Assembly: GCF_932526225.1 (NCBI RefSeq)
Contig: NC_064048.1
Location: 9,138,515-9,202,514, forward strand
DNA: 64,000 bases
From: Nematostella vectensis
Taxonomy: Eukaryota; Cnidaria; Anthozoa; Actiniaria; Edwardsiidae
Reading direction: 5' to 3'
Part shown: in pieces, positions 13,701-25,400 of the stretch
How the letters are laid out: each line of letters opens with the position of its first letter
How positions within the stretch are numbered: the first letter of the stretch is position 1
Position numbers and translations under genes: made by a program
Notes under the pieces: model-generated
Seen by the model: only the letters and a program-made list of their open reading frames with translations
Databases searched by the model: none
Told to the model about the DNA's origin: nothing

Positions 13701-15006
13701 ATTATGAAAGACTGTATGTAAAATTTGTGAACTTTGTGAAAGACTGTATATAAAAGTTCTTTGAAAACAACAAAGTTTATAAATGGCGTCATATATCTTG
13801 TCATGTAATAACCTGATGACGCGGATGAAAATCTCACGTGTTTCATTGGAATAAACTTCACTTCTTTACACGGCGTTTGTACTGAGCAGATGAATTTTTC
13901 ACGCGATTTTGGGGTGGTCCCTCGCTCTTGGCGTACGTATATAATCAGGGAAATAAAAGGAAACAAGAAAATGATATGCTTTTTTTCTCTATGGAGAGTG
14001 TTTTTTGCTTTATGTTTTGAGTCATTGTTTTTTTTCCGATTATTTTTATTCAAGGGCTAGCAACTTTTCATTAAGTCACTTCTGCTAAGTAACATAAAAT
14101 AAAGGTATTGAGCAAAAACAGAGTGGTACTATAAGACGATATCAGACTTTTTTTAATGCCGAAAAAAATTTGCTCTACTGATTTAGTTTGTTCATTTCAA
14201 CCCTATGTGTATGCTTTTGAATTAAGCACATTTGTATCGCCTTTATCCCCAACGAACCTATTCTTTCGTTTTGTCTATCACTTTCTTACCCTATGGTTTA
14301 ACTAAGATGTTGCATGCCGTCCATGCACTCACATCTCAAATGATCAAAGAAAGTTGTTTTACAATTGCTTATTCTCGCATAGTAAAGCTTGCTGTCTCCC
14401 ATCAATAGAAAACATAAACAGAAAGTCCCTTCTGTAAAAAAGCTAACTTTTTAGAGAACGGCGAGTGGATTATTAGTCAATGATACGAAGAATATACAGT
14501 CCGGAGTTAAAATCTCGAGTATCTTCTCCCGTCTCCGGCGGTTGCTATGGAAATAAGCTGTGTGTCCTTTGTATAAACAATGTCCTTATTAAACGAATTG
14601 AGCTTTACTTTACTCATAAAAGAACAAACTTTACTTTTTGCTTCTCGATTCCCTACGAATAACAGCTCCATGGTAACAAAGTTTGAGTTGTTGTTATATA
14701 GTTGTAAACAACACAACGCAAAAAGTGAGCAAGTCGCAACGCTAAGTGAATGACTTATTAATGGCGACCATGCCAGTGATATTGTTATATAGCTGACTTG
14801 TTGTGCACATCTCAAAACACAATGCTTTTTTGGTAGATATATTACAAATCCAAACAAGCCTCTACTCACTTACATAAATTATCTACTAACGCATGGTGAA
14901 TAGCTGGTACTAACCTCACTTCTGGCTTTCGCGTCTTTTCCTCTTCGTCGTCCATCATTATCTTTTGAATGTATTTTGATCGACGCTTCGTTTTGTTAAC
15001 AGCCAT
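1737..15006 (-). CDS. ZU5-domain-like protein, 6 exons, 714 aa
   Basis: Coding exons in order: 15006-14915, 12279-11397, 4438-4154, 3643-3389, 2794-2668, 2239-1737. All have AG/GT borders, and the phases match (2, 0, 0, 0, 1), giving 2145 nt including TAG. Residues about 48-185 resemble a ZU5 domain: the stretch FLGIKLKIPRDAV matches the family's opening strand, an amphipathic strand followed by a proline and a small loop. A second ZU5-like unit starts near residue 190 (YNGLNIQFVEGCV) and contains GRPVRLSLPLL, typical of the family. Residues 326-505 are beta-rich and may include a UPA-like domain. The last 200 residues are basic, then Ser/Thr-rich and disordered. ZU5 occurs in UNC5, ankyrin, ZO-1 and PIDD proteins; the tandem ZU5 order recalls PIDD1, but I see no death domain. 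There is no signal peptide or membrane segment, so it is probably intracellular. The exon chain is strong; the domain naming is moderate. Confidence 0.72.
2965..3330. repeat. inverted repeat enclosing a nested mobile element (intron)
   Basis: Perfect 16-bp inverted arms CCCGCAGTGCTTCATG (2965-2980) and its complement (3315-3330) sit inside the 2795-3388 intron of the ZU5-like gene. Inside the arms, an AT-rich segment (about 2984-3018) recurs imperfectly as a direct copy near 3180-3224, on either side of a second short element at 3020-3167. The arrangement looks like a foldback element with another element inserted in it. Confidence 0.6.
3020..3167. mobile_element. MITE-like element, CAGAGGCGTAGC termini
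   Basis: Starts CAGAGGCGTAGCTAGG and ends with the imperfect complement CCTGGCCACGCCCCTTG, with G-rich and C-rich interior tracts. The 5'-CAGNG end is typical of hAT-superfamily terminal repeats. It is non-autonomous, with no coding capacity. Similar CAGG-type ends recur at 52793, 53103 and 61592. Confidence 0.5.
4469..11032. repeat. 58-bp satellite array, about 113 copies, intronic
   Basis: An uninterrupted tandem array fills most of the 4439-11396 intron. The unit is 58 bp: TAGGTTGGG recurs at 4503, 4561, and so on. Every spacing I measured between variant copies is an exact multiple of 58. Diagnostic variants (AAGTTC for ATGTTC; CTAAG for CTAGG; GGTCGC for GGTGGC) mark sub-families arranged in higher-order blocks. 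The array starts only about 30 nt from the exon border at 4438. It is bounded on both sides by the 17-bp direct repeat AAATTGCCTTCCCATCA (4452-4468 and 11033-11049). Each monomer contains CTTTATATTTCAG, which looks like a 3' splice site on the plus strand, opposite to the gene. ORFs across the array are frame artefacts. Confidence 0.97.
12554..12875. repeat. 80-bp tandem repeat, 4 copies (intron)
   Basis: GAGTCCGTTTCCATC recurs at 12554, 12632, 12713 and 12796, spacing 78-83 bp. Each copy is followed by a GGAGAGGCTTGTTG-like segment, an A-run of varying length and TGGGTGAATTAAGTG. Length differences come mainly from the A-run. It lies in the first intron of the ZU5-like gene. Confidence 0.88.
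12876..14914. other. rest of intron 1 of the ZU5-like gene
   Basis: AT-rich intron sequence. Open frames of up to about 120 codons on either strand have no family resemblance and are low-complexity, so I see no gene here. Confidence 0.45.
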
Positions 15007-15723
15007 CACATTAAAACTTTATTTGCAAACAAGTTCTCAGCTACAGAAAATAATTAAAGTTAATTGAACGGGTTCTATTGATAAACACACTAGATGTATT
15101 CTAAGCACGTAGGTTTATTCAGAAACTTGTCCGTTGGGAATACACTTAAGCACTTTGTCTATAAATGGCTTTTGATTTATCTACTAAAAGCCCATTTTGA
15201 ATTGCATTAGCAACTAATTTTCTAACAGGTATCACGATTTAAAGAAGTTTCTAATGATAATATGTCGTTTTGAGAAATACCCTCGCGGAATCACTTAATT
15301 AAAATACATCGAAAACGTTTGTGAAGGTCTGTAATAGTTCCGTGACTGGAGTTTGAGCTTTCTTTTCTATACAAAATAAATGCCAATATGGATAGATAAT
15401 AACACAGCAACTACACAAGATAATGAATAAGAAGATAGTGCATTTGTGATATAAAGCACTTCAAGCTGCTGATTGTCCCGATTCGCTTCCTTGTTGATGA
15501 GGTAAAAATTTATTAGGGTCTTTCGCTCCGTAAGCCAAACTCTTAAAATTCTCTATCATCGTCGTAAATATCTGTAATTAAATACTCTTTTAAATACTCC
15601 GGTTAAAACCGGTGCCAAGACATATTTAGGATTTAAGATGATTCAAAAATAAGGGCGAACTATGGGTGAGCGCAGGGTGAGCTTTTGAAGTCAATATTTT
15701 TTCAAAATCTTTAAGTTACGCTT

Positions 15724-15926
15724 AGGGCGCGTTTTTTTCCTATCATTCTGGAATGGAAACGGTTGATAGAATGGTCAGAATGGCACTCGATTCATTCTAC
15801 TACAGGTAGCAGAATGGGTGGAATGGCCTTCACTCCATTCCGGAATGGGAACGCGGGATAAACGAACGCGCGATTTTTCTATTCTAATCATTCTCATTCC
15901 GGAGTAAAAAAAAAAAACGCGCCTAG
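15724..15926. mobile_element. MITE-like element with GGCGCG(T)n ends
   Basis: About 200 bp flanked by inverted ends: AGGGCGCGTTTTTTT on the left and its near-complement, an A-run followed by CGCGCCTA, on the right. The interior has several ATTCCGGAATGG-type palindromes and a CGAACGCGCG copy near the right side. It has no coding capacity and lies upstream (minus sense) of the ZU5-like gene's first coding exon. Confidence 0.55.
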
Positions 15927-16188
15927 ACAAAACTTGTTCGTCTGGAGTGTGACTTTTAATAATTCATTAAAGACTTAAGGGGTACATCACAATGCAGTCT
16001 TTCAATAAAACTTAAAACCAAAAGGGAGAAAAAGAAGCAGAATTATCACGGGTTTTCGGGTTAGTTCGAGTCATTAGGGGTAAACTTACAGGAAATGTCA
16101 TAAAACGATACCAGAGGAAATTTAGTTTTACGAGTTTCCGAAGGCTGGGGACTATATAACTTCATATCCCAGCTTTGCGCATGTGAAA

Positions 16189-17712
16189 TTACACCACCCA
16201 GTTGCCTAAGACCTCCTCAAGTCTCAGGTGCTCCCTGTACCACCTTAAACCAGCGTTAGAAGAGTCATTATTTGTTAGCGCCGATTCTATCTCTTCGCAT
16301 ATTGCCATTCTACGCCCTGCTCGACTGTTGCGAAACTCGTTATAAAAGTACAGATCTAAAGAATGGGAAAAAATTTCAGGCGTCTGTGAATCTTCGATTT
16401 TAGCTTTATCCTCCTTTTCTTCTTTATTCTCGGTGACTTTTTCTTCTAAGCGTTTCTTTTCGAGACTCAAGCTGGTAAGAATTTCTGATAGGTCTTCATT
16501 GAATACACGGCTTGAAGAGATGTCTCTTCCCTCAAAATCCCTCACCATTTCCTTGCCTCTCGGTGAGGATACAGGAAGATTGGTAAGATGTTCTTCGTAA
16601 GTGCACATCTCGCGATCCAAAGTCTCACAATGAATGATGCTGTAAGCCTTTATACGGCGTTGTTTATTGCTTTGAATTGAGAATGGGCATCTTTTTAACG
16701 TTGTACTAACATCTGTAGGAGGTTTTGGAAGCCTCTCGGAAGAATTCCTCTCTCTGTAATCCAATGACAAGCGATTTGTCCTATTTAAGATTTTTTTCGG
16801 AATTCTCTCAGATGCAACATCCAATAGGTTCCTGCTGCTGTCGGCGAAGTGACAGGATTCAGAGGTTGGAGATGATCCACGTGTTTTCGTTTTCGGTAAC
16901 CTCTCCTTTTCCATAGAGGCTTTTTTGCCGTAGACAAAAGAATTCCCCTTAGAAGATGGGTTTATGGAGTAACGCTTACTTGGACTTCTAGGGCTTCTTG
17001 GGGGCAAGTTATCGCCACTTAACTCTACTTGACAATATTCGGGATATGACGTATATGGATGGCTTTGCTGTAAAGGTACAAAGCTCCTGTTTGTAGCATT
17101 AAGCTGATCTTGAAACTCAAGAATCCCTCTCGGTTGAAGACCTTTATTTGATGGACTAATATAACTATGTCCTTGAGGTCTGAGTTCCGGTAAGGGTGTG
17201 GTTTTCGTGTTAGAGGAATCGTCACTTAGGAGAAACACAGGGGCAGAATACTTTCTTCTTGGGCTTCTTGGTGATGTCTTGTCCGGTTTTGGATCTACTA
17301 CCCTGAGTTCTTGATCTAGGTTCTTATTCCGTGCAGCGGTGTGAGTCGAAAATGAGTCCCTCTTCCGTACTGGAGAGTTCATGCATATGTTCGACTCTGT
17401 TTTGTGTTCAGGTGCGTTGTTGAATGAAATCGGGGAAAGCCGTATTTTGCTGTTCCATGGACCGTCTTCAGCCGTCAAGAGTTCAGTTGACGGGTTCCGG
17501 GAGGGCAAAAGAGATGAAATCAAGCCATCCCCTTCACCGTGGTCCATCGTATGTTCACCTAGGGAAGAATCTGTTATTGCTCCAAGCTTGTCTCTATTTT
17601 TTGATGACATTTTAATAGGCGGGAGTCGGAAGAGTCCATTTTGCTTTTTCTTGTATTCTCTATCCGCTCGTCTTCCTTCATTTTCATTTAAATAATGTTC
17701 TTTAGAACACAT
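16189..17712 (-). CDS. uncharacterised disordered protein, 507 aa, single exon
   Basis: One intact open frame from ATG at 17712 to the stop at 16189-16191. I do not recognise the family. It is rich in Ser, Pro, Lys, Arg and Glu, and most is probably disordered. Two SPRSP-containing basic patches (about residues 148-158 and 238-246) recur, of a kind often phosphorylated by proline-directed kinases or bound by SH3/14-3-3 proteins. Residues about 405-445 (LSLEKKRLEEKVTENKEEKE) should form a charged helix or short coiled coil. The last 60 residues are better ordered (LYFYNEF, MAICEEIESAL, LRWYREHLRLEEVLGNW) and look helical, the likeliest conserved domain. The C-terminal -W-V-V could fit a class II PDZ ligand. 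There is no signal peptide or membrane segment. A second in-frame Met at residue 35 is an alternative start, and an upstream coding exon is possible. Confidence 0.65.
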   Translation of the reverse strand: MCSKEHYLNENEGRRADREYKKKQNGLFRLPPIKMSSKNRDKLGAITDSSLGEHTMDHGEGDGLISSLLPSRNPSTELLTAEDGPWNSKIRLSPISFNNAPEHKTESNICMNSPVRKRDSFSTHTAARNKNLDQELRVVDPKPDKTSPRSPRRKYSAPVFLLSDDSSNTKTTPLPELRPQGHSYISPSNKGLQPRGILEFQDQLNATNRSFVPLQQSHPYTSYPEYCQVELSGDNLPPRSPRSPSKRYSINPSSKGNSFVYGKKASMEKERLPKTKTRGSSPTSESCHFADSSRNLLDVASERIPKKILNRTNRLSLDYRERNSSERLPKPPTDVSTTLKRCPFSIQSNKQRRIKAYSIIHCETLDREMCTYEEHLTNLPVSSPRGKEMVRDFEGRDISSSRVFNEDLSEILTSLSLEKKRLEEKVTENKEEKEDKAKIEDSQTPEIFSHSLDLYFYNEFRNSRAGRRMAICEEIESALTNNDSSNAGLRWYREHLRLEEVLGNWVV

Positions 17713-19440
17713 GATCTTCAGTGCTCCTTAAATAATGATCCATATACTTGTAGCGACGAAAACCTTATACTGATTAGGTGAGAATTAAACTGCTCGCGCT
17801 CTTTATCTCTGTGACCCCTAAACTAGACGACCTTCACCTCCATTACACGACCAAAAGAGTACAAACAAGTCTCTCCAGATCTGAATTCAGTAAGCATACA
17901 GCCAATAAATAAGCGGAAAATCTTGAAAATATTGCGCGTGATCTCTTTGATGATGTTCTTTGTTCTGCCTGCATTAATCACACTGGCGATGTGATACACT
18001 CTTATTAGCCAATCAACGAAGACTTACGAACTCGTAATGTGTTATGTTCTGAGCTTTTCCACCTGTCTTAGAGGGTTAAACCAATAGCGCTCTTAAAAAC
18101 AGCTTGTAATTTGCGTCCGTCCTGTTCTATTTTGTCTCTGAGTTAATTTCAGGTCCTCAACCATAACAAGTAGGTTCACTAGGTTTACAATTAACAATAA
18201 ACAATATTTTTAGACTAAGGTTCTCATTCTGCTTTTCGTTTAATTTCTATTATTTCAAATTTGTTGCAATAAATTTTCCATTCTAGTGCGGATAAATAAT
18301 GCTATTAAGATGCGAGCCACATTGACTCCTGCCTTGATGTACAGGAGTAATACTGAATCATTTCAATGGTGATGGTAGTACTGCACAGCCATTTCATTGG
18401 GCAAGCTAGCATTTCAAGGGTACATTAGAGCTAGAATTTCGGCTTATTAATCTTAAAATCTACATCTATTCTTAGTTTATTTTATTTTATTCATACCCGT
18501 GAAATCCTGGTCACATGGCCTCTTTCCATCGCTAGAGGCCGTGATGAAATACTCAAACGATATCGGTAATTGAGACGCATTTGTTATTTTCGGAATAAAA
18601 TGTGATAACACGAAAGGAGCTTCGGCCCCAGTGCCTTGCTATGCCTAGTTATTAGAGTTTCGCATCCCATTGTCATTATTAAAACGTCATCTATATCGCG
18701 GGAACGCTTCGCCTGGGGAGGCTCAAGTCGTTCACTTAATGTTAAGAGCCATATAGGCTTCATGCTGTTAGATGAGAAATGGGTATTGCATTAAGCTATG
18801 GTGAACCGTATTATGTGATTCCAGAAGGATCCATTGCTCTTGTCAAGCCTACGCGTGCACCATTTTAGATAAAGTAAAATTAGAGCAACGGGCACATTTT
18901 CGAAAAATTTGTCTTTCACTTGACCTTACCAGTGCATAACGCGTCGTTTTTTCGGTGGTTGTTTTCCCCCAGTTTTCTTCTAGTCGATACATGAACATGT
19001 TTGTATATTTTTACATTAAACTTGTAATATGGTCTCCTATAAACTGGTACGCGTCACTCCTCACACCTTGTGTGTGTAGTTTATGTAGAATATAACAATA
19101 AACATTTACTGTGCGAAGGATCGCAGAGACTAAGCACAGAAGTGTTTTTTCTAATATGAGATATGAGGCTTGAAGTGCAATTTTCAAATGTTCAAAGTAT
19201 GAATTCTCCTCGTTTTTAGGGAGAAGTCGGGCTCTGATCAGAAATAAAGCAACTTTGCTCGCTAATATTTAAATTTCATATCTTCTAAATTTCTTTAAAA
19301 TTTGGAATTAAGCTTTTGGTCAGAGGAAATCCTTGTATGAGGAATCTTGGGCTTATATATTGAGAATTGGAAAATTTCATGCCATTTTTTTGCTCCTTCT
19401 ACCATACCATTTGCATCGAAGGCGCGCTCTACCGCACCCA

Positions 19441-19780
19441 TGAACCCACCTAGCTATGATCATGAAAAGAGAATCAAAATGGATATCTAAAGACTTTCAA
19501 AACATTTAAACAGCACCCACCTAGCTATCAAAATGGGTATCTAAAGACTTTCAAAACATTAAAACAGCACCAACCTAGCTATGATCTTGAAAGAGAATCA
19601 AAATGTGTATCTGAAGACTTTCAAAACAATAAAACAGCACCCGCATAGCTATGATCTTGAAGAGAGAATCAAACTTGGTATGTAAAGACTTTCAAAACAA
19701 TAAAACAACACCCACCTAGCTATGATCTTGAAAAGAGAATCAAACTGGGTATGTAAAGACTTTCAAAACAATAAAACAGC
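19441..19780. repeat. 71-bp tandem repeat, 5 copies
   Basis: ACCTAGCTAT (or a one-base variant) occurs at about 19448, 19519, 19573, 19643 and 19714. Each is followed by GATCTTGAAAAGAGAATC, a GGTATCTAAAGACTTTC block and AAAACAG. The second copy lacks roughly 17-20 bp (the GATCTTGAAAAGAG part), which explains the 54-bp spacing after it. Confidence 0.88.
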
Positions 19781-20626
19781 TTTTTTAAATGAAATATTTT
19801 ATTCGGATTGAATAACTCATGTCCCCGAACAATTTCACTGGTATTGTATTGTTCTGTGCTTCATACAAAAAATCACTCCATCTGATAAACTACTAAACTT
19901 TCTAGTAATATACTTCCCTTTGATTGGCGGGCAGTATAGTACTTGCATTGGAATGGGGCAGTTCCATGTGGGACTCTCAGATGAGGTACACAAATTGTCT
20001 AGCCAAGTCTGATTGTCAAAATGAAAGCCTTATTTATTCACATAATTGGAATTTCTATAGATACACATCTATTAGATTTAAAATTTGTTCTATAAGAACT
20101 TTTGGAACAACAAATAAACGTTCCGGTAAATGAGGAAAATATAGTGAAAAACAGGGGCATCTTTTGTACCGACAGCTAATGTCTTATGTCGTATAAATAG
20201 TCTTAGATGGGAAATGGAAATCGATGTTTTAGTCTTTGGTGAGATATCAATTGATTGTTTTCTCTGGTAACTAAAATTCTTCTAACGTTTTTCAACAGTG
20301 CGTCAAGATTTTACTACCCTATATCTTTTCATTTTCCTAGCTTGCTAGCCTTATCAGTTGTCATAGGAGACGCCCTTCCCTAAGTCCGTCCAAGGGCCAG
20401 TTGTATCCCATCATGCTTTGCGACCGGCATCTCTTTACTCTGTACCCAATTTCCTTGGGACAGTGTCACGTGTAAACACTTGCTCTCGCTAGTGTCCAGT
20501 CTTCTTAACGTAGCGCGGTCATGGTAATTTACAATGTCATTGTTTCTACAAAGAGAACAAAGAAATATATTAGTCTCACTTTTAGTAAAGAATAGCGAGT
20601 TATTGTTTTTATGTACACTTAATTAA

Positions 20627-20632
20627 TTTATT
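20627..20632 (-). terminator. poly(A) signal of gene A
   Basis: Minus-strand AATAAA (plus TTTATT) about 134 nt beyond the TAG at 20766-20768. This is the first canonical hexamer downstream. Confidence 0.5.
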
Positions 20633-20765
20633 ACACTTCTTATTTGTCATGTTTTACAATTTTTCTTATGCTGGTTATTTTATAACAACCTTTTGCCCAT
20701 GTTCATGCAAGTTCTAAGGCATGCTCACCTCCGCTAAATGTTCGCTACGTTCTAACTAAAGTCAT

Positions 20766-23700
20766 CTACTTTGGTATATTCGACTTGGAGGTCTCCACGT
20801 TGATGCTAACAGAAGGCCTGTCCTCGTCGTCTCCCTGGTCCGCTGCCACCGGTGGAAATGGGCCTCCTGGTGGCGGTAAGGGTGGTGGCTGGACCGGCGC
20901 TTCCGGTTGCATGGGTAATCCAGGTGGAGGTAGGGGTAGCATTGGAGGCAGCATCATCGGTACCATTGGTGGCATCATCTGGGGTGGGAACATGTCTGGA
21001 GGAGGAAGCTGAGGGCCGAAGAAAGGGGGTTGCATTGGCGCAACAATAGGCCACCTTCTATCCGGAGACATAGCTGCATTCATTTGCGGCTGCGGAGGCG
21101 GCTGCTCTACATTTTGAGGAAAGTTCTGTGGACCGCGGGCTAACGGCATTACGTTTTGTTGTACAATTTGCTGTTGAGGTGCCGGTGGGCCTTGATCAAA
21201 TAGCATTTCTTGTTGATTATTCTGTGCAGGCGCTGCATCGTTGAACTGGTATATCTGAGGGTTATCCTTCTGCTGTTGGTTGAGGTATGCGTCAAAGGGG
21301 ATCTCCTGTGGTCTGCCTTGGTTTCCTTGCACTCCAGCAGGTGGATCCGTCACAACCTCCACCGGCTGTTTTCCATCGGAACTAAACTCAAACGGGTTCT
21401 CTGGTTTATTCGGTTTCTTTAACAGATTATCCAGAAGTCTAGTTGGCCCACGCCGTCTTTGAAGGATGTTCTTAAGAATGTTAACAAGCTGTCTCTTTGG
21501 CCTAACTGCCGGGGATGAAGCTTTAGGCACGGTAGACCGTACCTTTTGTTGATCACTCGGCCTGTCTGCGTTTCGAGTTGAAGAGTGAGGGACAGTTGAC
21601 TTGGCCGTTTGGACGTTGATGTTGACGTGCTTTTGTGGCTGCCATCCTGGATATAGAGCATACGGAGACTGGACCTGAGAACCAAGGATGTTAAAGTTAG
21701 TTATAGAGTGTACAATAATCCTCGTTGATACATTCAAGAAGACTCTTGCAGGTTGTTCTTCAAAGTTGACAGGGATTTCTGCGTGAAGCTCTGAGTGAGA
21801 TGTTTATTTTAAGAGTTTAAAGCATCCGCATTGAAAAACTATTTATCAGCAGCATGTACTATAGCATAGCTTTTTTAATTTTATTAAAACCAAATAACCT
21901 TTACAACACATTTTATTTTACAACGACATATTTGTTGAACTTATCAATCTGCGCATTTTTGGAAGCTTTTGCTTGTATACAAATGGTTATAAATCTATTG
22001 ATGATATCACTTTTTACCTGAGCCTGCTGATATGCCAGCGGTAGCACCGGTTGCATCATAACGGCCGGCTGCCGAGGAATCATTGGTAACTGAGCCTGCG
22101 GTAATCCCTGCGGTTCCTGTGGCTGTGGAATGACTTGGTAACCCTGGCTACCTTCCAGAGGCTGCTGAACATACTGCTGCTGAGGCTGTAGAACTTGAGC
22201 CGGCTGCCCACCAACAAAGTTGTACAGCTGTCTCTTCACGGCCTTCGGCTTTTGCTCCTCCACTGAACGCTTGGGCTTCTCGCTGTCTTCCCTTTTCGGT
22301 ACAGAAGATCTTCCCTTTGCTGCTTCAAGTTTGACTTCCATTGAATTTGGGGCAAGAGGGCTAAGCAGAGGAACTGTTCCAAACATCTGTCTCTTGGACC
22401 TTTCCTTAGAATTTTCTGGTTGTGTTACGATGTTCGATTTTGCAACCTGGATGTTGACACTCACATGATTAGGCTGGTGCAAAGTGTCACCGAGACCTAC
22501 AACGTGGTTCACAGGCAAGAAAGGGTTTAAAGCGTACGGAGATTGAATCTGTTGTGCTTGTAGTTCCTGTTGAACCGGCTGCGAGTTCATGACGACTTGT
22601 TGAGGTGCTTCTTGAATGTTGGCAGTCTCTCCTTGGCTTCGTGGATTTCCATAAACATGCACTGGCTCGTTGCTATTTCCATCTTGAGAATTGAATGGGA
22701 TGACGAATTGTCTCTTTCTTGGTTTATCTGCATCAATTTTTGTCTCTTTAGCTTGCTCCGACTTCTTCGATGCTCTCTCTTCTTTAGTCCCTTCACTCTC
22801 GCTTTTTTTTACGATATTATCTTTTCCTGATTCACTCTTTTTCGATACCTCAACATTGATGGATACGTGGTGTGGTTTGTGAACAGGATATCCTGCAAGC
22901 GGAACCATTGATGCAGGAGCTAAGGGTAGACTTGGCTGCACATTGTACAACTGCCGCTTGGTTTTTGCTGATTTATCTTCAGTTACATTGCTTGATTTCT
23001 GTGTAGTGTTATCGTGTCCAGATCCTTCAGGTAACTTGATCCCCTTTGGGAGCTCATTTATTCCGTAGATCTGCCTCTTTGACCTTGCTTTCTCATTGTC
23101 ATCTGTGTTCGATTTCCTTGAGACCTGGACATTGACTGAGACACGTGGTCTTGGGTGGTAGCCTAGATGTGGCATAACAAGTGCCTGAACAGGAAGTGTA
23201 TTTACGGGAAGTCCGCTTAACGGTGCCTGATAGAACTGCCTCTTTTTTGCTTCTTTATCTTTTGCCTTGGTCTTTCTCGAGGGGATCTTGTTTCTTTGCA
23301 TTTGGAGCTCACTCAACAACATACCGTTCATCCCATGAGGGCTATTCTGTTTGTCGCTTTGATAAGAAGCTAGCTGTGGCACAATCATCCCGTTCTGTAG
23401 AATCTTTTGAGGTAAAACTTGCATTGTGGGAATCCTGTTTAGTATAGAAATCTTCTGTCGTTTACTGTTCTTGTCGCTGTTCTTTGTTTCCGGCGTTGCA
23501 ACTGTCTGCTTCTTTGCGGTGTTAATGTTAACGTTTACACTGTGTTGTGGCTCAATGCCTGCTAATGGGACACCATTCGGAGAGAAAACGTTTTGTACTG
23601 GTAAATGTGGAGGTACTGCAAAGCCTCCTGGGAAAGTATTAGGCACAGGCCCTATTGGGTAGCCTCCAAAGGGCCCTATTGGTACGGGTGCTCCCGCGAA

Positions 23701-25400
23701 GGGGATCATAGGTCCAGGTTCTATTTGTGCTGGTCCAATAGACGCAGGTTGCATTGGATAAGATCTGGCTGGTGCCGAGGCCATAGAATATGGCCCAATT
23801 GGCTCCTGACCCTCGTTGAGCACCATTCTCTGCGCAGCAGCTGTTGCAGGCATTTCGCTAGCTCCGGTGATAATCTGATCTTGACCGTTATTGTTGCTGA
23901 TCAGGTTTTGTCTCTGGACAGCATCTTGCATGGGGTTCTGCTCGGGGCGCGCCTCATTACCGTACATTTGAGCCTGGTCTTGCACCCTTTGCTCCATGCT
24001 CATGCTATTGAGTCCCCCAGGCCCGACCTCCTGCATATCTTCAAATCCGGTGTTTCCTCCTGCAAAACCTCTATTGCCATCCATCTGGAAGGATCCAGGC
24101 TCATCAGGATTCATTGTCATTGGTCCAGCACTTATATCATTGTTGGCTTCAAACTGCTTCTGAAATTCGTCCCTCTTTGTATTTTGTACCTGATTCTTCG
24201 ACTTTCTGCTTTTATTAACAGCTCTTCTAATTCTTTTTATCTCGCCAACGCTTCCAGAGCCCTCACTTGTTTTATGTGCCAGAGGGATATTATACCGTCC
24301 CGTGATAAGTGGAGACATCGGAATATAGTTCAATAGTTGCCTTTTCTTTCGTGACTTTCCTTTCTTATCAGATTTGGGAATACTGGATTTGGCAGCTTGC
24401 ACGTTTACCTTAACTCTTGGTCGCTTGCTCTGGAACAACGGGGAACCAGTGTAGTATGTGTACAGCGCGTTCAGGTATCTTTTGTATAACTCACTTTGCC
24501 GGTCCATTTCATCATTAGCTATGTCATCTCTCTGGCTCAGATCAGGTGACATTGCCATATAAGGATTATACATCCCCATTCCGCTAAAATCATTCATCAT
24601 TGCTAACGCATATGGGTTGTACAATTGACCACCAGGCACCTGCCTCTTCTGTCTGCGTTTTAATGGTGATCTTGGAACCTTGGATCGCGCGGACTGCACA
24701 TTGATATTCACACGTGGTCTGTGGGGCTCCATGAAAGGGTAATATTGATATGGCGAGATGAGTGGCTGGTGGTATGCATTGTAGGGTCCAAACTGCGGTG
24801 CTGGATGAGCGCCGAAGTGCGCAAGAGGAACCTGGGTAGCCAGGGGGCCCATTGCTGCGGGGTTAACTCCCGGAAACGTGCCAATCGCCGGGGCCTGTAA
24901 AAAAGGCGATATTTGCCTTCGTTTTCGTGAAACTTTTTGTTTAGGAATATTCGACTTTGCGGTTTCTACATGCACTCTCACCCTAGGCTGTGCTTTTGCG
25001 TATGGGTAAGGCGCTATATAAGGAGCATGCGGTACTAGGGGTAAAGCATAAGGAAAGCCTGTCTGTTGTTGAGGATAAAAAGATTGTGCTGCTTTTAGTA
25101 CCTGATTGAGATCCATGCCACTTGCTTGGGCAGATTCAGGAGTAACACCAGGTTGTGCCTCGGTATTAAGGGCAGCCCCCATAGTACCATAAGGGTTAAG
25201 CCCAGGCATAAACACCTGGCGCTTGCCTCGTGGAGACCTCTCATCAACCTCACGCTTGGAGATATCGCGCTGGAAGCTGGACGGGACTCCGGGGATGGTG
25301 GATTTCTTCTGGAGATTTTCCACTATTGGGACCCTTGGATGGATGTCGTTGAATGGTGTAAGTTCTTCGTAGAGTGTATGGGATCCTAATATCTGTCTCT
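20766..25400 (-). other. gene A: KRQ-initiated module series
   Basis: C-terminal third of gene A. Units begin right after a basic cluster ending in KRQ (for example RKKRQLLNYIP, RSKRQIYGINEL, KTKRQLYNVQP, KRQFVIPFNS, RSKRQMFGTVP, VKRQLYNFVGG). The body is rich in Pro, Gln, Leu, Ala, Tyr and Met. Most units finish with a V-rich strand motif: PRVRVHVETAKSNIPK, RPRVNINVQSARSKVPR, RPRVKVNVQAAKSSIPK, HVSINVEVSKKS, HVNINVQTAKSTVP, and at the very end PSVSINVETSKSNIPK. Cutting at the dibasic site would expose N-terminal Gln, which can cyclise to pyroglutamate. Cleavage itself is inferred. Confidence 0.85.

Larger units (their letters stand above)
17713..20765. other. intergenic region between unknown gene and gene A
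   Basis: Apart from the 19441-19780 minisatellite and the gene A poly(A) signal, I see only AT-rich sequence with short meaningless open frames. The part just above 17712 is presumably promoter and 5'UTR of the 507-residue gene; no clear TATA box was identified. Confidence 0.5.
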
